From assembly GCA_013350335.1 (NCBI GenBank), contig CM023540.1:60302962-60366961 (forward strand): 64,000 bases of DNA. The letters run 5' to 3'. Position 1 is the first letter of the stretch. Each line of letters begins with the position of its first letter. The position numbers were made by a program, and so were the translations under genes. Origin of the DNA: Chimonanthus salicifolius. Taxonomy: Eukaryota > Streptophyta > Magnoliopsida > Laurales > Calycanthaceae. The notes beneath the pieces are model-generated. The model searched no databases and was not told the DNA's origin. It was given only the letters and a program-made list of their open reading frames with translations. This document shows positions 21,296-32,574 of the stretch, piece by piece.

Positions 21296-21805
21296 TCAAA
21301 TAAAGAAAATGCCTTCCAAAATATTGTCAACACCCAATTTGGCAAAAAAATCTGCCACGCCATTAGCCGATCGTCCGACTTTGGAAAATGAAACTTTCAA
21401 TCCTATAACCATAGCCCTAACATCTCTAACCACCTTGGCCAATCGCCATGGTGGACGCCTTATCCCCATTGCCCATTTGAGTGCATTTGTTGAATCCCCT
21501 TCAATGATTAAATTTCCTTGCCCATGGTTCTTCCAGATGACTAGAGCTCTCCTAATACTAAGGACCACCGACTCATTAAACATTATAGAAGTCTTGCCCC
21601 TGTAATCTCTAAGAACTCTTCCTATCCCAGTAGGACCCGGTTTCCCCCTTGAAGCTCCATCAACATCAAAGTTCATGGTACCCTGTTGTGGTGGTCCCCA
21701 CTTCTCTTTCTGCTTAACCTTTTTATTTCGAAAATTCATACACCCATCCCAAGAAAGAATAAGATCATTGACTTTGAGACCCTTGAAATTTGGATCCGCC
21801 AACAA
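21296..21805 (-). pseudogene. LINE ORF2 C-terminal RNase H domain
   Basis: A 169-residue frame of the RVT_3/RNase H type found at the C-terminus of plant L1 ORF2. NFDVDGASRGKPGPTGIG carries the first catalytic Asp, the 'LIIEGDSTNALKWA' region provides Glu and Asp, and ANGVADFFAKLG the last Asp. RNase H would remove the RNA strand after reverse transcription. It is cut from the zinc-binding region by frame loss at 21806-22006. Residues look preserved, so the break is recent relative to the domain. Confidence 0.85.
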
Positions 21806-22006
21806 CCAAACAAACCATCTCCACTTTGCAATATGAAATAAATCATTTTCATTTGTGGAAGAACCTTCAAAAATTCATGCATTTCTTTCTTTCCACAAAG
21901 TCCACAAAATGACGGCTAGGATTGTTTGCCAAGCTATTTTCAATCTAGGTTTCAATCTTGGAATAGTCCAAGCTTCCAACGACTCAGCCACACTCGAAGC
22001 AAACAC

Positions 22007-22333
22007 TCAAGGGACACCCAAAAAATTAATAAATTTCATCCACAATCCATAGGCCCAAGCACACTTACGAAAAAGGTGATCCACATCCTCTTGGGCAAGT
22101 TCACAAAGGCAACATTTTAGATCATCTTCATTGTTAAGAAATCCTCTCCTTTTCAGTTCTATCCTTGATAGAATCTTTCCTTTTAGGACACACCAATTAA
22201 AGATTTGAACCCTCGGAGGGCCTACCCCCCACCAAAGCTGAAGTAGAAGACTTAACCTCATTAGGAATTTCACGTAAAAATAGTTGAACAATAGCCCTAA
22301 CAGAAAAAGGTACCAGAAGAGACTCCACTCCAA
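22007..22333 (-). pseudogene. LINE ORF2 zf-RVT (RT-associated zinc-binding) region
   Basis: VQIFNWCVLKGKILSRIEL followed by CCLCELAQEDVDHLFRKC with spaced Cys and His residues is the zinc-binding domain that follows RT in plant LINEs. The frame overlaps the end of the RT frame (22297) by 37 bp, marking a frameshift. Confidence 0.8.
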
Positions 22334-24119
22334 ATCATTTCATCATTTTCTTCCAACGAGATTGGGAAATCTTCCAATAAATTCTTAATATCAACAAGAC
22401 TTCCCTCTTCAAACGATCTCAAGCTTCTACGAAAGTCAAAATGCCAAGATAACAACCCATTTTCTACCTTAAAGAAGTCCTTTACTACCGCATTAGCATT
22501 CCTTGATATTCTAAAGAGTCTAGGAAAAGAATCTTTAAGAGGTAATTCACCTAACCATGGATCTTTCCAAAAAAGGGTTCTATCTCCATTTCCAACAAAG
22601 AATCTTATATGCTGACGAAATAAGCTTCCAATCGGACCCTCTCCCAAACCTATCTTCCACCAAGCTTTGGCTATTGGAGAACCAAGAGCCTCTAGTTTCT
22701 CACTAAGAAACCACCCTCCCTCACCATCTACACCATATCTAGCTGACAAGACTTTGACCCAAAGAGTCTCCCTCTCTCTACCAAATCTCCAGGCCCATTT
22801 ACACAACAACGCTTGGTTTTTTATGTGTAAAGGCACAAGGCCCAACCTACCCTTGATTTTTGGCTTCAAAACTTCCGGCCAAGCCACTAAATGCACCTTC
22901 CTTTTTGTCTCCTTATCGCCCCAAAGGAATTTTCTGAAAAGTTGCTCAATCTTTTCGGCGACTCCAATAGGTAAAGGAAAAAGGGAAAGATAATAGGAGG
23001 GTAAATTAAGAAGGACCGCCTTAATGAGGGTAACCCTACCACCAAGAGAAAGGAATTTCCTACCCCACCCCACCAATATTCTCTCAATCCTTTCTAAAAT
23101 TGGAGACCAACAACATTTAAATCTTGGATTTCCACCAACCAGCAAACCTAAGTAAATGAAGGGTAATTTACCAATGCGACAACCCAAGTTATCAACAAAA
23201 TCCTTAAGACTATTCTCCTCCAGACCAATTCCAATAAGAGAACTTTTCCTTAGATTTATCCTAAGACCCGACACCAATTCAAAACATCTGAGTTTAGCCT
23301 TAAAACCCAACAATTCTTGCCTATTAGGTTCACAAAAGAAGATGGTGTCATCAGCAAACTGTAGATGGGTAACTGAAGGGCCATTCGGAGCCGATTTAAA
23401 ACCTTGAACAATTTCAAGCTCTCTTGCTTTTTCCACTAACATATTCAAACTCTCGCCCACAAGAGTGAAGATGAAAGGAGAGAGGGGGTCGCCTTGTCTC
23501 AAACCTCTATTTACCTGAATCGGGGTGGTAGGAGACCCATTCACTAAAATCGAATAAAAGGAGCCTTCCAAACAAGCTTTCATCCATTTACACCATAAAA
23601 CCACAAAACCCATCCTCTGAAAAAGGTATCCCACAAAAGACCAATCCACGTAATCATAAGCCTTTTCCAATCAATTTTAAAAAGAATGCCCGGTTTCCTA
23701 TCCTTTTGCCTGATGTGCACCAACTTGTTGGCAATAAGGACCCCATCTAGAATTTGTCTATCTTCCACAAAAGCTCCTTGCGTCTCACCAATGATCTCCG
23801 ACATGACTTTTTTCAATCTTTCAGCTAACACCTTTGCAAGGAGTCTGTAGACACTTCCTAATAAGCAAATGGGTCGATAATGAGACAAGCACTCCAGACC
23901 CTCTCTTTTTGGAATAAGGGTAATAAAGGAGTTTTTCAAATTTTTATTAATAATTCCACTGTGGAAAAACTCCTTAAAAACCTTAAGAACATCTGAACTG
24001 ACTATCTCCCAACAAGATTTAAAGAAAGAGAAATTAAATCCATCTGGGCCCGGTGCTTTATCCCCAGCCACATCATCTAAAACCGCCTTGATTTCATCAA
24101 TAGAAAATTCATTTTCCAA
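22297..24119 (-). pseudogene. LINE ORF2 reverse transcriptase
   Basis: Two frames joined by a frameshift at about 23665. The upstream part (24119-23580) has DKAPGPDGFN, LIPKREG, YRPICLLGSVYRLLAKVLA and GAFVEDRQILDGVLIANKLV. The downstream part (to 22297) has EKAYDYVDW, GLRQGDPLSPFIFTL, the catalytic QFADDT and GLRINLRKSS, then the conserved FLWGD and KNQALLCKW of the thumb and connection. It copies the LINE RNA at the nicked target. Order and spacing are normal for plant L1; the frameshift disables it. Confidence 0.9.
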
Positions 24120-24212
24120 CCAGTTTGTTTTTTCCTAACTTATTTTTTTAAAACCGATCCCATCTAATGCAGGCCGTGGTGTTGTAGACTGGGACAAACA
24201 TGCCTCTGAAAG

Positions 24213-24924
24213 CTTAAGTAAAGGAAAGCTATAGTCACTGGAAGTCTAGGCTCTATAGGATCCACCCATTGGAAATGACAAATGTAAAACACATGCAGCA
24301 TGGTTAAAGAGACCCAACAAAGGAGAGGAAGGGAAGAGAGAAAAGGGATGAGGGTTAAGGAGAGATAGTACCCGGTCTCGTGCAAAAAAAGGTGTTGCCC
24401 CCACAGGTTCGATGAAAATGTGATTATTCGATTGAAGATGGTTCAATATGAAGTCCCTAGGACACCAAGAATCGAAAACAATTCGTAACTGAGGATCATC
24501 ATTCTCCACAGCTATATACTGTTTGAGAGACTTATTCACTGACTTAAAAACCCAAGACAAGAAGAAGATCACTATAGACTGCTCACAAGTAGACGAGAAG
24601 ATTCTTGCATAAGGAGATAAAAGAGAAGCAAATCGCGAATCTCCCAATGGGAAGCCACTGTCCAGCTTAACATCGAAGATTGGAAGTGACACCTCTGGCT
24701 CTAACCACATCCCAACAGTAGAGGCGGCCACACGAAGTGTCTCGAAATTGTGCTGACAAAATAATCTGGAAAAAACTCCACGAGGGCGAAAACAAAACGA
24801 ATTAGAATAATAATAGAAGAGAGATTCAAGAAGATTACCGGAATCCAGCGCCAAGGAGAAGAAACCACTAGGAGGGGGGGTAGGAGATGGCACAGAAATG
24901 AGAGAAGATGGCAATGAAGAACAT
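24213..24924 (-). mobile_element. Unidentified insert of about 0.7 kb in LINE ORF2
   Basis: The L1 linker between endonuclease and RT is interrupted after DHFAAIFQ and resumes near RPALDGIGF. TGAAAG occurs at both edges (24207-24212 and 24925-24930), a possible 6-bp duplication. No terminal repeats or poly(A) seen. On the minus strand the ORF of 24246-24998 runs through the left junction and most of the insert for 250 codons, with no domain I recognise. Origin unknown: a fragment of host or other repeat DNA are both possible. Confidence 0.5.
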
Positions 24925-25377
24925 TGAAAGATTGCCGCAAAATGGTCTCTTATCTCTTTTCTGATTCCTGCTTTATCACCAATTATTCTACCATTCACAA
25001 CAAATGATCTGATAGTGTTTGCCGCTTTCCTGACATTAGCACATCTATGGAAAAACTTAAGAGTTTTTATCTCCCTCCTTTAACCAAATCATACGTGGCC
25101 GTTGTCTCCATTCAGCCTCTTCCAATCTTAAACAATCCCAGACAGTGGCTTTGGTTGCTCTTTTGGCTACCAATTCTTCCTCATCTAGGTCTTTTTCCTC
25201 TTCTAAGTTGTTCCACCGTTCTAACTCTTTCAAAGAAGCTTATCTTCTTTTCTGTCCCTCACTGGATCCCCTTCTGATACAACCCATTTTTTAATTTTTG
25301 ATTTGAGAAAGATAAGTTTTTTTGAAAGAACAAAGCCCCCCCCCCCATCCATGTATGTCAAAACCTTGCCACCACAT

Positions 25378-26154
25378 CTACACTAGTCCCACAAATTTTG
25401 GATTCTCCAACCAAATGTTGCTAAACCTAAAAGGCTTAGGTCCCCAATCTATCTCCTCTGTATCATATAAAATCGGATAGTGATCTGAGATGGGACTAAA
25501 CAGTTTCACCTGACTAGCATTGTGATAGATTTGATCCCAATCAGGTGAAGTATGGAACCTTTCAAGCCTGCTCATGGAGCTTTGAGCTTGACCATTGCAC
25601 CATGTGAATCTACCACCAATGAGCGGAAAATCAGTCAGTTCATTCCTTACTATGAAATCTGAAAAGTCCTCCATGCTTCTATTGTAGGAGTGCGACCCTT
25701 TCCTTTCTGACGGATATTGGACCGAATTGAAATCACCCCCCAAGCACCAAGCAGATGAGCTCCACATATGTATCATATCCAACTCGAGCCAAAATTCTTC
25801 CATTTCTCCTTCTAAGTTTGGACCATAAACATTCGTGATACAGACTTCAATCCCTTCTTCAATCAGAAATCTTTTGATTGAGATGGAATTCTGATCGCAT
25901 CTTCTAGAGGTGGCTATGAATAGAGACGAATTCCAAAGAGTGAGCAAACCCCCCGAGGCTCCCATTGATGGCTTACATAACCAATCGACCTCCCTATTAC
26001 CCCAAAGTTCTCTAATAGTGGATGGGGAAAACTCTTCCTTCTTAGTTTCTTGAATCATAAGAACATCAATCCTATTATTCCTAATGAGTCGACTGATATC
26101 ACCACGCTTCGATCGTTGGCCAACTCCTCTTACATTCCAAGTGAGAACCTTCAT
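25378..26154 (-). pseudogene. LINE ORF2 start: APE-type endonuclease
   Basis: ORF2 most likely starts at the ATG at 26154, whose ATGA overlaps the ORF1 stop; an upstream ATG at 26169 (MSGFP) is the alternative. The apurinic-endonuclease signature is complete: TWNVRG, MIQETKKE, VYGPNLEG, LGGDFNSV, GGRFTWCNG, and SDHYPI at the end. This domain nicks the target DNA. The frame stops at 25378 after LENPKFVGLV, and the linker up to 24924 is broken but still shows WLKEGDKN-type residues near 25030-25090. Confidence 0.9.
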
Positions 26155-28180
26155 TGGGAAACCTGACATTTCCCATTCTTACTTCTAAGATCGAAAGCTC
26201 TACTATTCTGAGCTTTGAAAACAATCTTTCTTTTCCCAATAAGGAAAGCAGATCGACCCACCTGAGAATCCAAACTTTTGGTACACCTTGGAGATCTAGA
26301 GGAACCTGAAACAGTTCGATCCCTATTCTCCAATTCATTAAGGTGATTGTGGGCTGCTTGATCATTCTCAAAATTGACTCCAAGAGCTTTGCCAATTCGC
26401 AGGATTTCCCAACCATCCTCCTCCGAGTATCCTTGATCTCTTAACTTTTGAACCCCGCTTATATCTGAGAATCCCGGGGTTCTTTTTTCTTTTTCTTTTT
26501 CTGCTTCAACAATTTTCTCTATTTCCTCTTCTTTTGGTGTTGGTAGCTCTACCTCCGGAAACATGTAGACGTTTTCACCCAATAGTTCCTTATCTGAATT
26601 CTGGTCTAGTCTCTGTCCCTTTACAACTGTGACACCAAGGCTCTGATTTTCACTCTCCACTTCAACCAATGCCTGGCCTTGACTTCCTTGCCTAAGTTAG
26701 CTGACTGAGAAGAACTACCTTCTTGGGGATTCTGAATGTGAATGACTGGACTCATGATGGAAGGATTAGAGAGTACCTTATCTTGAACCAAAGGAGACTG
26801 GGCTGAGTTGGACCCCATCTCAAGACTAGAAGCCCACCTCGAAAGATATGCACATGTCAAGGCTCTTTCCAATTTTTTGATTTTTCTCTGTTGAACTCGA
26901 ATGAGTTGAGAGGAAACTTGCAAATGATGCAAGTCCTCTTCACCCTCCATGTTGCTCCTCCTCTTCCCCACATGCCCTGGTTCACACCGATTGGGTTCTG
27001 AATGAAGTATACCTTCATACTCATCATATACCTCAGTGGTCTTTTTGAAATATGGAACAACTGCATGCTTGTCTCCTGTCCTCTCTCTCTTCAAAAATCA
27101 ACCAGGCCGCCCTGAATGTTGTGAACGCCGGTGCTGAACCATCAAAAGAGGCAATTTTTCTGTTGCCGATTGCATTATAGATTCTTGATTGGAAATAGAT
27201 TCTACAGAATCATTCATCTTCGATACTATGATCAAGTGGGTCTTTCCCCCAAGGGTCATAGACACTTTTGGAGGGATCTTCTTAGCTACACCAATTTCAA
27301 TCAGGAGCTTAAGAGTTGAACAGTCTCCTCTCTCTAAATTCCTCTTATCTATCTCCACTATCTTTCCCAATTTATTTCCAAAGGCTTTGATTACTAATTC
27401 AAACCAACCTTCCAATGGAAACCCCCAACATTGCACCCAAATTCTTCTGGAATGAGAGATAAGATCAGCAGACCATCTACCACAGATGCATAAGTTCCCC
27501 ATTCGAGATTTTGCCTCTAAGAATTTCACAACTTTTTCCTCCGAATCAAAACCCACCAGGAAGTAGTTATCCCCAGTGAGACTAACAGAATGATCTTTGA
27601 ACCCATATAGAGATAATTGCACAGAAATTTCATCAAATGGAAGTCTACCAACTGAGGAAATCACCACTGCCTTCGAAAGCCATCCCTTCACCTCCTCTTC
27701 TTCCTGTATCGGGATTAATAAATCAAAGACCGGGAGCTCCAAGTCAGGGAACATCGCTAGAACCCCCTATTTGGATGGGGTTTTGTGAGGATCAAACACC
27801 ACATCTGCCCATCTACGGGCACCAAACTGTGATTTGGGATTTCTAGGGTTGAAGGAAATATTTTTGGATCTAAGGGGATTTTGGACCACCGCATTAGAGG
27901 CTGGTACTGAACCTGCTTTGATAGATTCTCCCCTTTGAAAAAGTACCGGATTTACCTGTAGCTGCCTTCCTCCCAGGTATTTTCGGTTCAGATCTCGACT
28001 GGCCATTTATGCCTCTGCTCCATGATTCATTCGCACAAAGGCAAAGATCTGACCTACCGCAACTTTCTTCTTTGGGATGAAGATATCTTGCACCGCACCC
28101 CATCTGGAGAATATTTCCCGAAGCCAACCCGTGGTGATGGAATCAGGAAGATTTCCTACGAAAAGTGAAATAAAACCCAT
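26151..28180 (-). pseudogene. LINE ORF1 (RRM plus DUF4283), broken
   Basis: Starts at the ATG at 28180. Residues 1-55 form an RNA-recognition motif: SLFVGNLPDS is RNP2-like, WLREIFSRWG follows, and VGQIFAFVRM is RNP1-like. A stop follows GAEA, then MASRDLNRKYLGGRQLQVN completes the RRM. A DUF4283 region occupies 27098-27754 (WLSKAVVISSVGRLPFDEIS, RIWVQCWGFPLEGWFE). Further frames at 26621-27094 and 26151-26669 hold a polar Glu/Lys-rich C-terminus. I see no CCHC knuckle. ORF1 protein would bind the LINE RNA. At least three stops or frameshifts separate the pieces. Confidence 0.8.
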
Positions 28181-28335
28181 ACCGCGTTGCCGAGATCTTC
28201 TTCTCTTCGGTTGTTGCCATCCCTCTTCCTCTGCAATCTCCCTTCGCCCCTCCTGATCTGTTCACTAGTCGCCGGAAAACATCTGGGTGTACTCCCAACG
28301 CTCTCCATTTTCAATACGGAACTGAAATTACCAAT
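28181..28335 (-). other. LINE 5' untranslated region
   Basis: About 155 bp from the ORF1 ATG to the inner edge of the 5' TSD; pyrimidine-rich on the plus strand. Internal promoter expected for the family but no specific motif seen. Confidence 0.55.
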
Positions 28336-28351
28336 TGTTTCATCAATAATT
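28336..28351. other. LINE target-site duplication, 5' side
   Basis: TGTTTCATCAATAATT; one mismatch to 21139-21154. Confidence 0.8.
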
Positions 28352-28354
28352 AAG

Positions 28355-28580
28355 AATGAAATATGTGTTTCAACACCTTATCAAGGATCATTGGTTGTTG
28401 TTTACCAAGCAATGAAGGTGAAGAAAGTGTTCGTCCAAGCAATGAGAGTGAAGCATGTGTTTCAACACCTTACCGAAGCTTATTGATTGTTTCTACCAAA
28501 CAATGAGGAAGGAGCATGTGTGTTGTCCAACAAATTAAGATGAAGCATGTGTTCCTCCAACCAATGAGAAAAAGATTCCT
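28355..28580. repeat. Degenerate tandem repeat of about 45-60 bp
   Basis: At least four irregular units built from 'CAATGAG', 'GTGAAGCATGTGTTTC' and 'CAACACCTTA' words. The pre-insertion flank at 21125-21150 (GAATGAAGCAAGTGTTTCATC) is one more unit, so the LINE inserted into this repeat. Confidence 0.7.
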
Positions 28581-30026
28581 TGCAACAAACCTTGAGAGCC
28601 CATATGGAGCTTATTTGGACTCATATGTGGATGCGTATTTGGCTCATGGGTCATGCTAATGGGTATGTGGGTCATTCAGTGGACCCAAACAGGTTTAGAA
28701 TGACATTTCGGGAATTTGGGCTTAGTTTATTTCAACAGAGTGTTTTTATTGGCTGGTTTGCAACGAGTGGATTTCTGGTCAATATTGTTCTTGAAAGAAA
28801 AAGAAAATTCATCGATGTGATCCATACTTGTATCCGAGTGATCTGTATAAAACTGAATCTCCATGATGTGTCCCATCATCATGGCCCACATGTGGGTCCG
28901 ACTGCACCGAATGTTTCGATTTGAAGTTTGATCGAGCTGGCTCGAGTTTTGCCTGCCCCTATCGAACACATAGCTTTCTTTATCGTTGGACATGATGTCC
29001 ACATTAGTTATGTAATATATAAAAGAAATAAAAAACTTAGTTAAGTTTCATTGAGTTGACTCAACATGTTTGGATTTTAAATTAATTAAAACTAATATAT
29101 TTTACTAATTTTTAAGAGAGCACTAAATTTTTTATTGAATTACTTAATTTAATTGGATTCAAGTTGAATTTAAACTTTAAATTTTAAAACTATAAGTGCC
29201 GATTGAATATTGTTGGACAACAAAGAACCATGTTGGGTTTCTTAATATCATTGAGACCTCTAAAACCCCATTTTTAGGGATCATTAACCATAGATATGGA
29301 TATGGGTTTAATATTTATAATTACCAAATTCAAGCAGGTTGGAGATGTCGAGGTTCAAAAATGTTTGCGTGCTCTCACAATGTGTTAAAAAGTGGGCTCT
29401 TTCTAGGGATTAAAAAAGTTATATAATTAGATAGATTATGGTTATAGTTATCTATACTGTCCACCAATGAGATCCATTAAATTATTTTTTTTTTTTTTAT
29501 TTATTGGATATGTATTTGTTTCTATAATCAATTCATTGGCAAAGATATATCATCGTTTAAAAAACTTTTAAATTCATCTATTATCATGCATCAACCCTAC
29601 CTCTGTGGCCTCACATACAACATCTCAAAAAAAAAAAACTATTCCTATACTTAAAAAGAAAATAATAATTTTAATAACAATAAATCATCATAAACCGACT
29701 CCACATAAGCTCTTATGCTAAGGTGAAAAAAAAATTCAAACGGTAATAAACAGAAGAATTATATTAATGAAGAAAAGATGCAAAGGATAGTATGTTCTGT
29801 TTAGTCTCATCAGGTGAAAAAAATTCCTAATATATTATAACTTTGTCGATCAAAATAACAAATTTTGTTCATAATTATATACATTTGTAGCTTTTCTAAA
29901 CATAGCTCACTTCAAATTTGCTGAGATGAACTATTCACAAATTGGTCAAATGCGACCTAGATTTTTCCGAAGAGTTTTAAGCTTGGGTTAAAATAATAAT
30001 AATAATAATTTAATACTATAACCAGG
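28581..30026. other. Unassigned AT-rich region
   Basis: No gene supported. The frame 28580-28924 has no recognisable domain and no homologous words elsewhere. A T run (29485-29503) and A runs (29627-29637 and 29728-29736) are the only landmarks. Confidence 0.5.
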
Positions 30027-30198
30027 GGTCCGAATATCGACCGATACGAATCGTATCGGCCGATATGCTGATATCTCGGCAGTACCATATCAGCCGATAT
30101 CGGCAGGTTTTTTCTTTTTTAAAAAAAGGAGAGAGAAAAATATCGGCCGATAACGAGATATCGATCAATATATCGTATCGGTCGATGTCGAATTTTAA
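30027..30198. repeat. TATCGGCCGATA-type interspersed repeat, copy 1
   Basis: Multiple overlapping palindromic words (ATCGGCCGAT, CGATATCG, TATCGGCAG) around a short purine-rich core. A related, more AT-rich copy lies at 49436-49700. Likely a non-autonomous element of a widespread plant type; no clear TSD. Confidence 0.6.
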
Positions 30199-30819
30199 AC
30201 TCTTGACTATAACTGAGTAATATTACAAGAAAAGGTTTTATGGACGATCCTTGTTTGATAGTACCTCCTTTACCGTCATGTTTTACTTAAAAAGATATTT
30301 TCCATATTGGTAGTTGTTCTTATATTCGGTTATTAATCCCTTACCTACAACTAATATTGGATATCAACTATTTACCTCAGTATTTAACGTCAAAAGGAAG
30401 GTTTTCTCGGGACCAAGTCAATTTCTTTTAATATGTAATTTCAATTTAAAATTTTAATTGCTTTTATAAATTTGACTTCTAAATTTTTTTATGTCATTTC
30501 TACTTTCGTTCTATTATTTAATTATATACCTATGTTTAGTATCAAACAATAACTATTGGATATAAATGCATTATCTAAAAGTGCCTCTTCTAAGAATGCT
30601 CTATGATCAGTCAGTTCCTTCAGACATAATCACAACAATTAATAAACTATACTTTAATTTGACACTCATGCAATTGGTACACACTATAGAATTAAATTTT
30701 ATCTCAAGACATATTTCTTGTGACAACAAAATCAAGAGCTACCATAGTTAGAGTTATCTCACAATTCTCAATGACTTTCATCCTGAATTATAATTTGAAA
30801 TCATGAAAGAAAAATATCT

Positions 30820-30990
30820 TGACAGATAAAACGGTCATCTTATAAAATGAGGTTTTAAGTTCGATTCACTCTCACTCTCTTCTTTATGGGGTTACTTTCT
30901 ATCGACTTATCCAGTGTGTGGGTTGAGAGGTTTATATATGCTCGTAGGATTAGTTTCAACTCCTGAAGTGGAGATACCTATATTAAAAAA
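30820..30990 (+). mobile_element. Possible SINE remnant
   Basis: 'AGTTCGATTCAC' resembles a Pol III B box (GGTTCGANNCC). It is followed by 'GTGTGTGGGTTGAGAGG' and 'GTAGGATTAGT', similar to the 3' part of plant Au-like SINEs, then a short A run at 30983-30990. No clear A box or TSD, so this is tentative. Confidence 0.35.
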
Positions 30991-31060
30991 AACTACTGAG
31001 AGAGGGCACACCTATCTCACAAATGGGACATGTCTCTTGTGAATAAATCAAATTATAATA

Positions 31061-31250
31061 CTCCCTCTGTCCCAAATTAGTTGTCCTATATGGATTTTGA
31101 AATTGTCCCAAAATAGTTGTCTCATTTATATTGGAATAGTATAAAGTGTGCTGAAAATAGATGAGATTACATGGAGTGCTAGCCTTATATAAAGAGTTTC
31201 TTAAAAAATACAAATATTTCTATGAGACAATTAAAATGGGACGGAGGGAG
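31061..31250. mobile_element. Stowaway MITE
   Basis: 190 bp with terminal inverted repeats CTCCCTCTGTCCCAAATTAG and the reverse complement of ...TTAAAATGGGACGGAGGGAG, the hallmark of plant Stowaway (Tc1/mariner-type) MITEs. The TA target is present on both sides; TAATA flanks both ends (31056-31060 and 31251-31255). No coding capacity. Confidence 0.9.
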
Positions 31251-32574
31251 TAATAAATTTGTCTTAATGGTTACATTTCTAATTATTTTTAAACACAAGT
31301 TCATTTTTTTGGTTAAGTAATCAGTAATATATATAAATTAACCCATTCTTCTTAAAAGAAGTTTAAGCCAATCTATTTGTAACGCCCCGCCCTTTTTCAC
31401 TCGCCGAAAATCATAGTCTATTTTTTTTCTGTGAAATAAAGCGTGAGAGAGTAGGACGCCAAGACACGAGCCAAGTCCAAGATTTCAAAGTCTAGCCCTT
31501 AACTGGCCAACCATGCGTGTGCGTGGACGGAGTCCACTAAAACAGTTCGCACGCATTAAGGCTATACTTGCGGAATAAACGTAAAACGGAATTAATATAA
31601 GATTGGAGTTACTATTCCTATCCATTTTTAGGCAAGAAAGTCCATCACATAAATTAACTTAAGTTCAAATGTCCAAAAATATAACCAAACCATAGCAAGA
31701 TGGTTCTAAGTTATTACAGTCCCAAAATGCGAATAACTCAAATTACATTGTCCGAAATAAAACTAAAATAAAGTAAGAGTAAATTATCCAAGCGTTAGTC
31801 AACTCTCCCAGTAGGTATTCCGAGTAGGGTCAAACACATGGAATTAGTATAAAAATCAGAATAGATACATAATATCAAATCATGCTAAAACAATTCCATG
31901 CCAGGGGTGTCATATGTCATGATTTCCCACCCATCAACCATATCTCAAAAATACATAGATAATCCTCTTGATGAATAAGTTACATCAAGGTATTCATTCT
32001 CATAACTCCCCACGTATGCCTTATCGGTCCTACCGAATGGAGCGTGGACTCCTCTTTCATTTCAAACATCATATACCATTTCTCAATCGGAATCAGTGCG
32101 GATCCCTCCCCACATTTGTTTATCGGATACCCGGAATGAAGCGTGGACTCCTCTCATATGTTCCCTCCCATGCCATGCATGAGATGTGAGTGCAACATGC
32201 TATTTCACATTAAGTTACATAATAGCCTCGAAATCCATTCTTAAAACATAAGCATTTTGATACGAAAACTAAATCATCAATCATGGAAACAAAAACCATT
32301 GCATGTACATAATCCAAGTGTCAACAAGGTAGGACTCCTACCCACGTCCAAGTATTGTATCCTTGCGTTTTCATCAAAACCGATCACCGATCACGTCAAA
32401 ACCAATTGTACACCCGTTTGTGAAATCCTGTTACCTTAAATTAATTACATCATATAAAATAGTTAAATTAATTATTTAATTAATTTAAATCATACCTTAC
32501 ATTCCTCCATTTAGACTTAATCATTTGGAAAAGGAAAATCATCGTAGAAAACTTCACTTTTAAAACTCAGTCGG

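Larger units (their letters stand above)
21155..28335 (-). mobile_element. L1-type LINE retrotransposon, near full length
   Basis: Minus-strand non-LTR element with the layout 5' UTR, ORF1, ORF2, 3' UTR, poly(A). A short T run (21153-21160) is its A-tail, preceded by 'ATTTTATTGTTACCGCTC', an ending common in plant LINEs. A 16-bp TSD with one mismatch shows it inserted by target-primed reverse transcription as an apparently full-length copy of about 7.2 kb, including a later insert of about 0.7 kb. Both ORFs are broken, so it is inactive. Confidence 0.9.

Noticed and set aside
24246..24998. 250-codon ORF as an independent gene
   Set aside because: It starts inside LINE ORF2 and crosses into an insert; retained only as an open question in the findings.
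28580..28924. 114-codon ORF as a host gene
   Set aside because: No recognisable domain, no splice-site or codon evidence, and overlapping frames of similar length on the other strand.
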